Assembly (NCBI RefSeq): GCF_024453815.1
Contig: NZ_CP072934.1
Span: forward strand, 806,001 to 870,000
DNA from: Corynebacterium pseudogenitalium
GTDB taxonomy: Bacteria > Actinomycetota > Actinomycetes > Mycobacteriales > Mycobacteriaceae
Length of the DNA: 64,000 nucleotides
Direction: 5' to 3'
Made by a program: the position numbers and the translations under genes. Below, in pieces: positions 27,453 through 36,534 of this stretch; position 1 is the first letter of the stretch, and the number at the start of each line of letters is the position of its first letter. A model generated the notes under the pieces. It was not told where the DNA came from and made no database searches. It saw only the letters and a program-made list of their open reading frames with translations.

Positions 27453-28361
27453 GTGGCCGGCTTGCGCTTGATGGCGATCCACGCACACCCAGACGACGAG
27501 TCCTCTAAAGGTGCAGCAACGATGGCAAAATACGCATCGGAGGGGAACCGGGTGCTCGTCGTCACATGTACTGACGGGCGACGAGGCGACATCTTGAACC
27601 CTGCGATGGATCGGCCGGGCGTGCTGGAGAACATCCTCGAGGTCCGGGAGCAGGAGATGGCGGAGGCCGCGGCGGCCCTCGGCGTGGAACATCAGTGGAT
27701 GGGGTACGAAGACTCGGGTCTGCCACAAGGCGACCCGCTGCCCCCGCTGCCGGAAGGCTCGTTCGCGACCCAAGACCCGGAGGCAGTGACGGCGCATCTC
27801 GTCGAGTCGATTCGAGAGTTCAGGCCGCATGTCATCATTACCTACGACGAAAACGGTGGCTACCCGCACCCCGACCACTTGATGGTCCACGAAATCTCGA
27901 TGCTGGCCTGGGACAAGGCGGGAGATCCATCCTTTGCTCCTGAAGCAGGGCAGGCGTGGACGCCATTGAAGCTGTACTACAGCCATGGATTTATCCTGCA
28001 GCGGATGCGTCTTCTGCAGGACCGCTTGTACGCGCAGGGAAAGAAGAGCCCGTACGAGCTGATGATTCAGCGGTGGGAAGAAAACAAAGCGGATGTGATG
28101 AGTCGCGTGACCACAAGGGTGGAGTGCGCGGAGTACTTCCCCCAGCGTGCAGCAGCGCTGACGGCACATGCGACACAGATTGATCCGGCGGGCGCGTTTT
28201 TGGCGAGCCCAGTTGAGGACCAGCAGGAGGTATGGCCGACAGAAGAGTTTGAGTTGGCCAGAACTCGCGTAGCATCAACGTTGCCGGAAGATGATCTCTT
28301 CGCCGGTATTGACCCGAAGACCGCGGACGCGCTCGCTGAAGGTTTCGGGCAAGAGCGCTAA
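27453..28361 (+). CDS. mca: Mycothiol S-conjugate amidase, 302 aa
   Basis: Hydrolyses mycothiol adducts of electrophiles to a mercapturic acid and GlcN-Ins. It belongs to the LmbE-like zinc amidase fold: AIHAHPDDESSKGAA (His, Asp, Asp at about residues 10-14) and GGYPHPDHLMVHE supply the metal ligands. YSHGFILQRMRLLQDRL and the length of about 300 distinguish Mca from the deacetylase MshB. The GTG at 27453 has a perfect AGGAGG six bases upstream; earlier in-frame codons are rejected. Confidence 0.93.
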   Translation: MAGLRLMAIHAHPDDESSKGAATMAKYASEGNRVLVVTCTDGRRGDILNPAMDRPGVLENILEVREQEMAEAAAALGVEHQWMGYEDSGLPQGDPLPPLPEGSFATQDPEAVTAHLVESIREFRPHVIITYDENGGYPHPDHLMVHEISMLAWDKAGDPSFAPEAGQAWTPLKLYYSHGFILQRMRLLQDRLYAQGKKSPYELMIQRWEENKADVMSRVTTRVECAEYFPQRAAALTAHATQIDPAGAFLASPVEDQQEVWPTEEFELARTRVASTLPEDDLFAGIDPKTADALAEGFGQER

Positions 28362-28391
28362 CATTTTCAGCACAAGGAAGACGAAATACAC

Positions 28392-28694
28392 ATGATGACG
28401 ACAGCACACGCAGCGATTATCAACACCTCTGCTTACTTGGTGGCGCAGGCGCCGAAGGAAAACCCGGTGGGGCCTGACTTTGGCAAGGCTTCGCCATTCG
28501 GCCTGTTGCTGTTGGTGATGCTGGCTGTGGTCATTTTGTCTCTGGGGTTTGCGTTCCATCGCCGGTACTCGCGGTTCCGCCGTCGCAGCCTCTTCGCTGA
28601 GAAGCACGGAATCGACCCGTTTGACCAGGAGGCGCTGGATAAGGCCATGGCGGAGGCGGGTGTGCTTGATCGCCGGAAGAAGCGTTGGATCTAA
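28392..28694 (+). CDS. Small conserved membrane protein, 100 aa
   Basis: There is one transmembrane segment (FGLLLLVMLAVVILSLGFAF, about residues 36-55), then a strongly basic stretch HRRYSRFRRRS and a short amphipathic C-terminus. The same position, between mca and the cis-prenyltransferase, is held by a small unknown protein in M. tuberculosis (Rv1083), which supports it as a real gene. GGAAG precedes the start. Function unknown. Confidence 0.75.
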   Translation: MMTTAHAAIINTSAYLVAQAPKENPVGPDFGKASPFGLLLLVMLAVVILSLGFAFHRRYSRFRRRSLFAEKHGIDPFDQEALDKAMAEAGVLDRRKKRWI

Positions 28695-28739
28695 GGCATC
28701 TAACATACATACCGTTGATTGGTGAGTAAGGTTGGGTCC

Positions 28740-29510
28740 GTGAGTAGCCTCCAAAAAATTCTGTATCCGCTGTATGAAGCGCGCCTGAAGCGTGAGCTGA
28801 AGGGCAAGAAACGCCCGAAGCACATCGCGGTCATGGCGGACGGCAACCGACGGTGGGCCCGTGAGGCTGGGTTCACCGATGTTTCTCATGGCCACCGGGT
28901 GGGTGGGGCGAAGATCGGCGAACTTGTGCGGTGGTCGGCGGAAATGGACGTGGACGTCGTTACGATCTACCTGTTATCAACGGAGAATTTGCAACGGACT
29001 TCGGAAGAAGTTGAGCTGCTGTTCGACATTATTTCCGAGGTGATCGAGGACCTTGCGACGCAGTCTTACTCCTGCAAGGTTCGGCTCGTAGGGCACCTGG
29101 AGCTCTTGCCGGATGAGGTTGCAGAAAGGATGCGCCGATCTGCCGACACCACCACAGGCAAAGCTGGCCTGACCGTCAACATTGCGGTGGGGTACGGCGG
29201 CAGGCAAGAAATTGTCGACGCCGTTCGCAGCCTCATTAGCGACGCCGCTGCCAGCGGCTGCAGCGTGGACGAACTGGTCAACGCAGTGACCGTCGAGTCC
29301 GTGTCGCAGCACCTGTACACCTCAGGTCAGCCCGATCCAGACTTAGTGATCCGGACGTCGGGGGAGCAGCGCCTCTCCGGCTTCCTACTGTGGCAGGCGG
29401 CGTACTCCGAGATCTGGTTTACGGACACGTACTGGCCCGCGTTCCGCAAGATTGACTTCCTTCGCGCGTTGCGCGAGTACTCGCAGCGCTCCCGTCGCTT
29501 CGGCAAGTAG
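28740..29510 (+). CDS. Short-chain cis-prenyltransferase (Z-prenyl diphosphate synthase), 256 aa
   Basis: UppS-family enzyme adding isopentenyl units in cis. Motifs are AVMADGNRRWAREAGF (diphosphate-binding Asp), LSTENLQR, and the C-terminal RTSGEQRLSGFLLWQ and YWPAFRKIDFLRAL. In M. tuberculosis the orthologous position holds Rv1086, which makes a farnesyl-length product that primes decaprenyl phosphate synthesis; that role is inferred here. GTG at 28740 with AAGG upstream is chosen over a TTG at 28719. It is convergent with coaA. Confidence 0.9.
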   Translation: MSSLQKILYPLYEARLKRELKGKKRPKHIAVMADGNRRWAREAGFTDVSHGHRVGGAKIGELVRWSAEMDVDVVTIYLLSTENLQRTSEEVELLFDIISEVIEDLATQSYSCKVRLVGHLELLPDEVAERMRRSADTTTGKAGLTVNIAVGYGGRQEIVDAVRSLISDAAASGCSVDELVNAVTVESVSQHLYTSGQPDPDLVIRTSGEQRLSGFLLWQAAYSEIWFTDTYWPAFRKIDFLRALREYSQRSRRFGK

Positions 29511-29524
29511 GCAGCTACCTGGCG

Positions 29525-30460
29525 CTACATTTTGCGCATGCGGACCCACTGCACTGAATGGTCGGCGCCTTTGCGTAGCACGAGCGAGGCACGGATACGG
29601 GTGGGGGCAATGTTTTCCACTAGGTTCGGCAGGTTGATGGACTGCCAAATATCGCGTGCCTTGTGACGGGCCTGCGCCTCATCGATGTCGGCATAGTGCG
29701 CAAAGTGCGCGCCGGGCTCTCGAAACGCGGTGTTGCGAAGCTTCATGAAGCGGTCGATGTACCAGCGTTCAATATCGGTGGTGAGGGCGTCGACATAAAT
29801 TGAGAAGTCGAAGAGGTCGGACACCATGAGGGTCGGGCCGGTTTGGAGGACGTTGAGCCCTTCGAGAATGATGATGTCCGGCTGGCGGACCTCAATGAAC
29901 TCGCCTGGGATGATGTCGTAGGCGAAGTGAGAATATATCGGCGCTTTGACCAGTGGTTGACCCGACTTGACCTCGGTGACAAAGCGCATGAGGTCGCGCC
30001 GGTTGTAGGATTCCGGGAATCCTTTGCGGTCCATCAGGTTGCGCTCTTTGAGCACTTTGCTGGGATAGAGGAACCCGTCGGTGGTGATGAGGTCCACTCG
30101 AGGATGAGAGTCCCAACGCTGTAGCAACACCTGCAGTACACGGGCAGTCGTTGACTTGCCGACGGCCACCGACCCCGCAATCCCGATAATGAATGGCACG
30201 TGGCCTGGGTCATCACCGATAAACGTCTCTGTAGCCTTCGTAAGTTTTTGTCTGGCCCGTACCTGGAGGTGAATCAGGCGAGAGATCGGAAGGTAAATGT
30301 CTTCAACTTCCTGCATATCGAGGTTCTCGCCGATACCACTGAGCTTGGCTACTTCGTCCTCCGTCAAGACTTGTGGCATTTGCGCACGTCGGTGCCGCCA
30401 ATCGTCGCGGTGAAAGTCCAAATAAGGGCTCGAATCCGAAGTGCGGGGAGATTTCGCCAT
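29525..30460 (-). CDS. coaA: Pantothenate kinase type I, 311 aa
   Basis: First step of coenzyme A synthesis. The Walker A is [17 protein letters not shown] (about residues 91-107), followed by [46 protein letters not shown] and ILEGLNVLQ, all diagnostic for CoaA. The length matches the E. coli enzyme. The start at 30460 (MAKSPRT) is preferred over 30469. It is divergent from glyA as in M. tuberculosis. Confidence 0.96.
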   Translation of the reverse strand: MAKSPRTSDSSPYLDFHRDDWRHRRAQMPQVLTEDEVAKLSGIGENLDMQEVEDIYLPISRLIHLQVRARQKLTKATETFIGDDPGHVPFIIGIAGSVAVGKSTTARVLQVLLQRWDSHPRVDLITTDGFLYPSKVLKERNLMDRKGFPESYNRRDLMRFVTEVKSGQPLVKAPIYSHFAYDIIPGEFIEVRQPDIIILEGLNVLQTGPTLMVSDLFDFSIYVDALTTDIERWYIDRFMKLRNTAFREPGAHFAHYADIDEAQARHKARDIWQSINLPNLVENIAPTRIRASLVLRKGADHSVQWVRMRKM

Positions 30461-30575
30461 GCGTAACATTGTTACATTTGTTGTTTCGTGCCGGGGAACT
30501 CAGGTACAGATACTTCTGAAGTTCCTGAATAAAGTGGACTTCTTTCGTAGCGCTGATGCTTATACTGCATAGCAG

Positions 30576-30611
30576 TGCCAGGCGTAGGTGTGCCTGGGCA
30601 TGAGCTATAAC
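30576..30611 (+). promoter_or_regulatory. Inverted repeat and -10 box upstream of glyA
   Basis: TGCCAGGC (30576-30583) and GCCTGGGCA (30592-30600) form a near-perfect inverted repeat with one extra base in the right arm. A -10 TATAAC follows at 30606-30611. Its position over the -35 region suggests an operator for glyA, but the regulator is not identified. Confidence 0.4.
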
Positions 30612-30648
30612 ATGATTGACTGTCTGATCTTGAAAGGACCCGGTGCAC

Positions 30649-31941
30649 GTGTCTGAAGACCTCCGCTACCAGGATCTCGCTACTTTTGACCCCGAAGTTC
30701 ACGAAGCGATCGTTCAGGAGCTGTCGCGCCAGCGAAACACGCTGGAGATGATTGCCTCCGAGAACTTCGTTCCGCGAGCAGTGCTGCAAGCACAGGGTTC
30801 GGTGTTTACAAACAAATATGCCGAAGGCTACCCAGGTCGTCGCTACTACGGTGGCTGCGAGCACGCCGACGTCGTTGAAGACCTGGCGCGCGACCGCGCG
30901 AAGGAGCTCTTCGGCGCGAAATACGCGAACGTGCAACCACACTCCGGTGCGCAGGCGAATGCGGCTGTGTTGATGGCGCTGTGCGAGCCGGGCGACACCA
31001 TCTTGGGCCTCAGCCTCGCTCACGGTGGCCACCTGACGCACGGTATGAAGATCAACTTCTCCGGCAAGCTGTACAACGTCGCTGCGTACGAGGTTGAAAA
31101 AGACACGTGCACCATCGACATGGAGAAGCTGCGTGAACAGGCGCGCGAGGTCAAGCCGAAGGTGATCATCGCGGGTTGGTCCGCGTACCCTCGCCACGAG
31201 GACTTTGCTGAGTTCCGCTCGATCGCAGACGAGGTTGGTGCGTACTTGTGGGTCGATATGGCGCACTTCGCTGGCTTGGTTGCTGCTGGTCTGCACCCGT
31301 CGCCGGTGCCTCATGCACACGTTGTGTCCTCCACGGTGCACAAGACCATTGGTGGACCACGCTCCGGCTTCATCCTGACCAACGATCTCGAGCTGCACAA
31401 GAAACTCAACTCCGCAGTGTTCCCAGGCCAGCAGGGTGGCCCGCTGGTGCACGTGATCGCTGCGAAGGCTACCGCCTTCAAGCTCGCCGCGACGGAGGCT
31501 TTCCGTAACCGCCAGGAGCGCACGCTCGAGGGCGCAAAGATTCTCGCCGAGCGCTTGACCCAGCCAGACGCCAAGGAAGCCGGCATCGACGTCGTCTCCG
31601 GCGGCACCGATGTCCACCTTGTGCTAGTGGACCTGCGTAACTCCGCGATGGATGGCCAGCAGGCAGAGGATTTGCTGCATAAGGCTGGCATTACGGTGAA
31701 CCGCAACGCCGTTCCTTTCGATCCGCGTCCGCCAGCCGTGACGTCGGGGCTGCGTATTGGCACCCCGGCGCTGGCGACCCGCGGCTTCGGCAAGGAAGAG
31801 TTCGAGGAAGTTGCGGAAATTATCGCCGAGGCGCTTATCCAGGGTGAGAACGCCGACGTCGACGCCCTGCACGCCCGCGTAGACGCGCTGGCGGAGCGGT
31901 TCCCGCTCTACCCGGGCCTCGAAGATTGGAAGATGCTCTAA
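30649..31941 (+). CDS. glyA: Serine hydroxymethyltransferase, 430 aa
   Basis: PLP enzyme converting serine and tetrahydrofolate to glycine and methylene-tetrahydrofolate. Seen are [38 protein letters not shown], the lysine in [15 protein letters not shown], and FPGQQGGPL. Full length. Two GTG codons compete, 30643 and 30649. I favour 30649 because AAAGGA lies ten bases upstream; either gives nearly the same protein. It is divergent from coaA with a 188-base regulatory gap. Confidence 0.96.
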   Translation: MSEDLRYQDLATFDPEVHEAIVQELSRQRNTLEMIASENFVPRAVLQAQGSVFTNKYAEGYPGRRYYGGCEHADVVEDLARDRAKELFGAKYANVQPHSGAQANAAVLMALCEPGDTILGLSLAHGGHLTHGMKINFSGKLYNVAAYEVEKDTCTIDMEKLREQAREVKPKVIIAGWSAYPRHEDFAEFRSIADEVGAYLWVDMAHFAGLVAAGLHPSPVPHAHVVSSTVHKTIGGPRSGFILTNDLELHKKLNSAVFPGQQGGPLVHVIAAKATAFKLAATEAFRNRQERTLEGAKILAERLTQPDAKEAGIDVVSGGTDVHLVLVDLRNSAMDGQQAEDLLHKAGITVNRNAVPFDPRPPAVTSGLRIGTPALATRGFGKEEFEEVAEIIAEALIQGENADVDALHARVDALAERFPLYPGLEDWKML

Positions 31942-31944
31942 GAG

Positions 31945-32304
31945 CTACTGCTGCTGCTCGGCCTGGCGCTGCTCTGAATGAGTGGTGCGGGCCGAGCTCA
32001 ACCATTCCGGCTGGTTTTTCAACAGCTCGTTGATCTCCTCAGTGGTGAGCGGCTTGTCCATGTCGTTTGCTTTGAGTGCGGTGATTGAGATCCCGAGTTT
32101 GCGCGCCACCTCGGGGCGGGGGTGTGGCCCATTGCGGCGCAGTTCCTGCAGCCACTCTGGGGGATTGTTCTGTAATTCGCGCAGTTGCGCGTGCGTCACG
32201 GCATTGTCTTGGAACTCCTGCGGCGTCGCTGGCAGGTAGATCCCGAGTTTCTTCGCGGCGGTCGCGGCCTTCATCGCGGTTCCGGATGGCTTCTGTGTAG
32301 TCAT
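31945..32304 (-). CDS. DUF5997 family protein, 119 aa
   Basis: A small soluble protein with two repeats of a short helical motif: LYLP-like PATPQEFQDNAVTHAQLREL with NNPPEWLQELRRNGPHPRPE, and LTTEEINELLKNQPEWL near the C-terminus. This matches the actinobacterial DUF5997 family, of unknown function. It ends in poly-Gln from CTG repeats. The leaderless -10 TACCGT (32312-32317) is seven bases before the ATG. It is divergent from, and shares promoter bases with, the LysR-effector-like gene, an arrangement seen in other actinobacteria. Confidence 0.8.
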   Translation of the reverse strand: MTTQKPSGTAMKAATAAKKLGIYLPATPQEFQDNAVTHAQLRELQNNPPEWLQELRRNGPHPRPEVARKLGISITALKANDMDKPLTTEEINELLKNQPEWLSSARTTHSEQRQAEQQQ

Positions 32305-32327
32305 ACACCAAACGGTAGCATTGTGCC

Positions 32328-33038
32328 ATGCTATCGCTTGCTTTCGTCACCGGCACAGAGCCAGGGAAGTGGTTTAAACGCTTCGCACAGTCCACACCGC
32401 ACTCGCTCGATACGCAAGGTGTCGACGACCCCTTCGCTGATCTCCTGGACGAGACGACTTCTACATCGCTGGCGCTGATGCGCCTGCCCGATGACCGTAT
32501 TACCGATGAATTTCACGTGGTCCGTCTCTATACCGAGGCTCCCGGCGTTGCCGTGCCCAAGGACTCTTTGTTTGCAGAGCTTGGGGAGCGCGTCGATTAC
32601 GCGGACCTCGAAGGCGAAATCATCAACTGGGTCTACCAGCCGGAGGCGTCACTTGAAGAGCTTCGTGGTGCATTGCAGGTCGTTGCGGCAAACGTTGGCG
32701 TGGCATTGGCCCCGTTGCCGTTGTTGAAGGTGCTCTCGAAGAAACAGATCGCGTGTTTGGAAGTTTGGCACGCTCCGCTGGTTGAAACTGAGATTGCATT
32801 GGTGTGGCGGAAAGCCGACGACGGTGACGAGATCCAGGACTTTGTGGGCGTCGCAAAAGGGCGCACCGCTCGCTCGTCGAGGGGGAGTGAGCCGACTGCT
32901 GGGACGAGGCGGCGCAAACAGGTGTCAGACTCCCGTGCTGCGCAGGGCAAACGCTTATATACGAAACGTGGGAAAAAGCGCAAGGGTGCGGCCGGGAAAA
33001 CACCCCGAACGGGGGTGAAACGGAGGCGGCGAAAGTGA
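32328..33038 (+). CDS. LysR-type effector-domain protein without helix-turn-helix, 236 aa
   Basis: The body resembles the periplasmic-binding-like effector domain of LysR regulators: LSLAFVTGTEPGKWFKRF opens the fold, FHVVRLYTEAPGVAVPKDS matches the hinge region, and VAANVGVALAPLPLLKVL the ligand pocket. No DNA-binding domain precedes it. The last 60 residues are disordered and very basic (KRLYTKRGKKRKGAAGK, KRRRRK), which could bind nucleic acid instead. A -10 TAGCAT (32316-32321) lies six bases before the ATG. Function unknown. Confidence 0.78.
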   Translation: MLSLAFVTGTEPGKWFKRFAQSTPHSLDTQGVDDPFADLLDETTSTSLALMRLPDDRITDEFHVVRLYTEAPGVAVPKDSLFAELGERVDYADLEGEIINWVYQPEASLEELRGALQVVAANVGVALAPLPLLKVLSKKQIACLEVWHAPLVETEIALVWRKADDGDEIQDFVGVAKGRTARSSRGSEPTAGTRRRKQVSDSRAAQGKRLYTKRGKKRKGAAGKTPRTGVKRRRRK

Positions 33039-33087
33039 AATTTGCATAATGGAAACCAGACAAATTCAACAACGAAAGGAAATTTTG

Positions 33088-33696
33088 ATGAATTACAAGA
33101 AGGTTTTTACTTCCGCCGTTGCTGCTACCGCTCTGGCCGCAGGCTTGGTTGCTTGCTCTGACGGAGAGGGCGCCGATAGCACTGCTACCACCGCTGCGGA
33201 TGGTGCTTCCGGCACCGCAACGGTGACCAACATCGAGACAGCTACAGAGGCAGCCGAGACGGAGACTGCTGCTGAGACCGCCACCGACGCTAATGGTGCA
33301 GAGGGCTCTACGGAGTCTGTCTCCTTGACTACCGCAGACGGTGAAGAGGTCAAGGTTCCAACCGGTCTGGTCCAGGCAATCGGCCAGTACGCTGACTCGG
33401 AGTGGGGCGAGCCGATGAAGGTTACGGAGCACGATGGCAGCTGGATCGTTGACTTTGACAATGACCACCACGTCGCCTGGAATGAAAACACCGGTGGCGC
33501 TCCGATCTGGGGCCAAATTGCTAACGTGTGGCTGACGAATGAAGGCGTTATGGACAAGGTTGGCTTCCCAACCGCAGCCGAGACCCCACTTCCAAATGAA
33601 TCTGGCTGGTTCCAGGAGTTCGAGCACGGCACCATCGAGTGGACTCGTGAAAACAACGACACCGGCGCGTTCGCTGCAAACATCATCGAGAAGTAA
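33088..33696 (+). CDS. Putative lipoprotein with LGFP-like repeat, 202 aa
   Basis: The signal peptide and lipobox are KKVFTSAVAATALAAGLVAC, Cys at about residue 22. A Thr/Ala/Glu-rich linker of about 60 residues follows. The C-terminal domain contains IWGQIANVWLTNEGVMDKVG, then GFPTAAETPLPN and an FEHGTIEW ending, matching the LGFP repeat that targets corynebacterial proteins to the cell wall. It probably lies at the cell envelope. ATG at 33088 has AAAGGAAA upstream; the longer frame is rejected. Confidence 0.82.
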   Translation: MNYKKVFTSAVAATALAAGLVACSDGEGADSTATTAADGASGTATVTNIETATEAAETETAAETATDANGAEGSTESVSLTTADGEEVKVPTGLVQAIGQYADSEWGEPMKVTEHDGSWIVDFDNDHHVAWNENTGGAPIWGQIANVWLTNEGVMDKVGFPTAAETPLPNESGWFQEFEHGTIEWTRENNDTGAFAANIIEK

Positions 33697-33766
33697 TTTG
33701 TAGCTCTACAACGGCTTTTGTCCCCGTTGGTTGCACGATGTGTGACCAATGAGGACAATGTTTTTT

Positions 33767-34318
33767 ATGACCAAAAAAGGGTTTACCATTCGACCAATCC
33801 GGCCAGAAGACTACCCGCAGGTGCGTAGCATCTACGAGATGGGTCTGAGTACCGGAAACGCAACTTACGAGACGCGCGGCTTGACATGGGAGCAGTTTTC
33901 CAGGGCGAAGATCATGGAAACGGTGTTTGTTGCCGTTGATGAACACGATGACTCGCGTGTGCTCGGATGGGTAGCTGCGGCGAAGGCGTCGTCGAGAAGC
34001 GTGTTCCATGGAGTAGTTGAAGACTCCATCTACGTGCATCCGGATGCGCGCGGCATGGGGGTATCCGGTGCGCTGCTAGACAAGCTCATCGCGACGTGCA
34101 TCGAACTTGATAAGTGGTCGATTCACTCGTGGATCTTCCCGGAAAACGAAGGATCGGCAGGGCTGCACAAGTCGCGCGGGTTTGAGAAAGTTGGCACCTT
34201 CCATCACATGGCGAAAATGTCCTACGGTGAGCGGGAAGGCCAGTGGCGTGACTCGGACATCTACGAGCTGCTGTTGCCGAAGCCGGGAGAAAAGAAACCA
34301 GGCAAAAGCCAGGTCTAG
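33767..34318 (+). CDS. GNAT N-acetyltransferase, phosphinothricin acetyltransferase-like, 183 aa
   Basis: The GNAT fold starts FTIRPIRPEDYPQVRSIYEMG and has the acetyl-CoA loop VHPDARGMGVSGALLDKLI (about residues 91-109). FPENEGSAGLHKSRGFEKVG and HMAKMSYGEREGQWRDSDIY are typical of the PAT/YncA subgroup, which acetylates amino-acid-like amines such as phosphinothricin or methionine sulfone. The natural substrate is unknown. Starts at 33758 and 33767 are both possible; AGGA lies before both. Confidence 0.85.
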   Translation: MTKKGFTIRPIRPEDYPQVRSIYEMGLSTGNATYETRGLTWEQFSRAKIMETVFVAVDEHDDSRVLGWVAAAKASSRSVFHGVVEDSIYVHPDARGMGVSGALLDKLIATCIELDKWSIHSWIFPENEGSAGLHKSRGFEKVGTFHHMAKMSYGEREGQWRDSDIYELLLPKPGEKKPGKSQV

Positions 34319-34334
34319 TCACGCCTCATCGTTC

Positions 34335-35873
34335 CTAGTCCAGCGTCTCTTTCAGCGGGTCCTCCCGGACCGGGAAGAGCAGCACCAACGCAACGGCGGC
34401 CAATGGGACCATCAGTAAGAACACTGGGGTCAGGCCGTCGTTGTAACTATTAAGGACGGCGTCGCGCAGTACGTCAGGCAGTTGTGCAACCGCGTGCGGG
34501 GTGAGGGAGTTGTGCCCACCGGCGCTCGAGAATTGCTCGGCGTAAGGGGCTGCCTCGCTAGGGGCCATCGAGGCCAATGCTTTTGGCAGGCGTTCCGCGA
34601 GCTCCTCCGTCATATTGTGAATGAACAGCGAACCAATAAGCGACGCACCGATCGCGGAGCCGATCTGTCGGAAGAAGTTGTTCGTCGCTGTTGCAGTACC
34701 GACCATTGCTAGTGGGAACGAGTTCTGGACAATAAGTACCAGTACCTGCATGACTAAGCCGAGTCCGAACCCAAAAATGAACATGTAGATACCCAGCGTG
34801 GTCAGCGGTGTGGACACTTCGAGCTGCGAGAAGAGGAAGAGTCCGACCGAAACGATGGCCATACCGATGATCGGGTAGACCTTGTAGCGGCCCGTTTTCG
34901 CGATAATGAACCCCACGGTAGTGCCAGTGCCCAAGATGCCGATGACCATTGGCAGCATCATCAGCCCCGCGTTCGTTGGCGTGAGTTCGTGCACCATCTG
35001 CAGGTAGGTAGGCAGGTAAGCAAGCGCACCGGTCATAGCCAGTCCCAGCACGGTTCCGGAGGCCGTCGTCAAGACCATGTTGCGATTGCGGAACAAGTGC
35101 ATGGGGATGAGCGGGTTCGGTACGCGCAGCTCAACGAAGACGAACAGCGCTGCAGCGACAACCGCAAGCGAGGAAATACCCAAAATGATAGGCGAGGACC
35201 ACTCATACTGAGTGCCACCCCACGTTGTGGTCAAAATAAGAGAAGTCGTGGCAACCGCCATGAGCACGGTGCCCAGCCAGTCGATGCTCTGTGCTGACCG
35301 CGACCCCTTGCGTAGGTGGAGCACGATTGTGCAGACCGTCATCGCGAGAAGCCCCAGCGGGATGTTCATCCAAAGGCCCCAACGCCAGCCGGGGCCATCC
35401 GTAAACCAGCCGCCCAACACGGGGCCAAGCACGGAAGAAACGCCGAATACTGCCCCCATCACACCCATGTACTTGCCACGGCTACGAGCTGGAACCACCT
35501 CCGCGATGATTGCCTGGGAGTTGACCATCATGCCGCCAGCGCCAAAGCCTTGGACGGCGCGCCCGATAATGAGCAGCTGCATTGACTGTGCAAGCCCACC
35601 CAAGGTGGAACCAATGACGAACAGGCCAATCGAGCCAATATAAGGCCACTTGCGTCCGACCCTGTCACCGAGCTTGCCATTAATTGGCATCGCGATTGTC
35701 ATCGTGACCAGGAACGACGAAATCACCCAGCTCATGTGATCTACGCCACCAAGCTCACCGACAATCGTCGGCAGGGCAGTGGAGAAAATCATCTGGCCCA
35801 ATGAGCTCATCAGCATCGTGATGAGTAGCGCTCCAAAGATCAGGCCAACGTGTGGCTTAGTGTTGTTTACCAC
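34335..35873 (-). CDS. MFS multidrug efflux transporter of the DHA2 (14-helix) type, 512 aa
   Basis: Fourteen hydrophobic segments are predicted. Conserved DHA2 features are LPTIVGELGG in helix 1, GKLGDRVGRKWPYIGS (motif A), VQGFGAGGMMVNSQAII (motif C-like), and SVLGPVLGGWFTDG. It probably exports lipophilic cations or antibiotics by proton antiport. GTG at 35873 has AAGGAG five bases upstream and overlaps the end of the tetR gene by seven bases, so it is the second gene of a two-gene efflux operon under that regulator. Confidence 0.9.
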   Translation of the reverse strand: MVNNTKPHVGLIFGALLITMLMSSLGQMIFSTALPTIVGELGGVDHMSWVISSFLVTMTIAMPINGKLGDRVGRKWPYIGSIGLFVIGSTLGGLAQSMQLLIIGRAVQGFGAGGMMVNSQAIIAEVVPARSRGKYMGVMGAVFGVSSVLGPVLGGWFTDGPGWRWGLWMNIPLGLLAMTVCTIVLHLRKGSRSAQSIDWLGTVLMAVATTSLILTTTWGGTQYEWSSPIILGISSLAVVAAALFVFVELRVPNPLIPMHLFRNRNMVLTTASGTVLGLAMTGALAYLPTYLQMVHELTPTNAGLMMLPMVIGILGTGTTVGFIIAKTGRYKVYPIIGMAIVSVGLFLFSQLEVSTPLTTLGIYMFIFGFGLGLVMQVLVLIVQNSFPLAMVGTATATNNFFRQIGSAIGASLIGSLFIHNMTEELAERLPKALASMAPSEAAPYAEQFSSAGGHNSLTPHAVAQLPDVLRDAVLNSYNDGLTPVFLLMVPLAAVALVLLFPVREDPLKETLD

Positions 35874-36493
35874 TGCAACTCCTTTGCATACTTCGTGACG
35901 ACGGCAGCTACGCTACGAGCCTGCTCCTTCGGCGAACCCTCCTCTTGGAAATGAAGGCTTCGCGCATAAAGCACAAGCGTTGTCCGAAAAAGTTCCACAA
36001 CGATTCGGGCTTCTGCCTCTATGGTGACATCTAGACGGCGGTCTTCGGGGTGGCTCGCAAAATGCTCACGCACAGCCTGCTCGAGGTGTCGTAGCGTATC
36101 GCGTTTGCGGGCCAGCATCGCGTTTGCCAACGATGGGTTGTCCTGCATGAGCCGCTGGATTCGGCAGGCATCCTCGGCTCGATCTTCGGCACCTGATTCT
36201 TCCATTGCATCGATTACCAGGGACAACATGTTCGTGGACGACTCATCAGCAATGCGTGCAAAGCTCTCGCTGGTGAACTCGAGAGGGAAGGGACCAAGCA
36301 CAGCGTCATCTTTTGAGTCCATGTAGTTGAAGAACGTCCGCCGTGAAATGCCTGCACCTTGGCAGATCTCCTCGACTGTGACATTGTCATAGCCGTCGCG
36401 TGCCACAAGCGATGCAGCTGTATCGAAGATTCGCTGCCGTGTTTCGCGGCGCTTTCGCTGCCGGAGACCTTCTGACTGATCGGGAAAATTCAC
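35867..36493 (-). CDS. TetR-family repressor of the adjacent efflux gene, 208 aa
   Basis: The helix-turn-helix lies at about residues 15-60 (TRQRIFDTAASLVARDGYD, then CQGAGISRRTFFNYMDSKD). The C-terminal domain is a TetR ligand fold. GTG at 36493 is taken as the start: the -10 TAAGAT (36502-36507 on the minus strand) and the operator would put transcription at or just before it, and no ribosome site serves the TTG at 36502. It overlaps the MFS gene and very probably represses both genes until drug binds. Confidence 0.87.
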   Translation of the reverse strand: MNFPDQSEGLRQRKRRETRQRIFDTAASLVARDGYDNVTVEEICQGAGISRRTFFNYMDSKDDAVLGPFPLEFTSESFARIADESSTNMLSLVIDAMEESGAEDRAEDACRIQRLMQDNPSLANAMLARKRDTLRHLEQAVREHFASHPEDRRLDVTIEAEARIVVELFRTTLVLYARSLHFQEEGSPKEQARSVAAVVTKYAKELQW

Positions 36494-36516
36494 GGAGTGC
36501 AATCTTACACTCCGTG
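36491..36516 (-). promoter_or_regulatory. TetR operator over the efflux-operon promoter
   Basis: The perfect inverted repeat CACGGAGTG (36491-36499) and CACTCCGTG (36508-36516) has an 8-base spacer containing the -10 TAAGAT. Nine-base arms, and its place over the -10 and start of a tetR gene, make it a textbook autoregulatory operator. Confidence 0.8.
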
Positions 36517-36534
36517 CAAAAATATCAAAGAAAC

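Noticed and set aside
31950-31970. CTG trinucleotide run as a regulatory repeat
   Set aside because: It only encodes the Gln-rich end of the DUF5997 protein.
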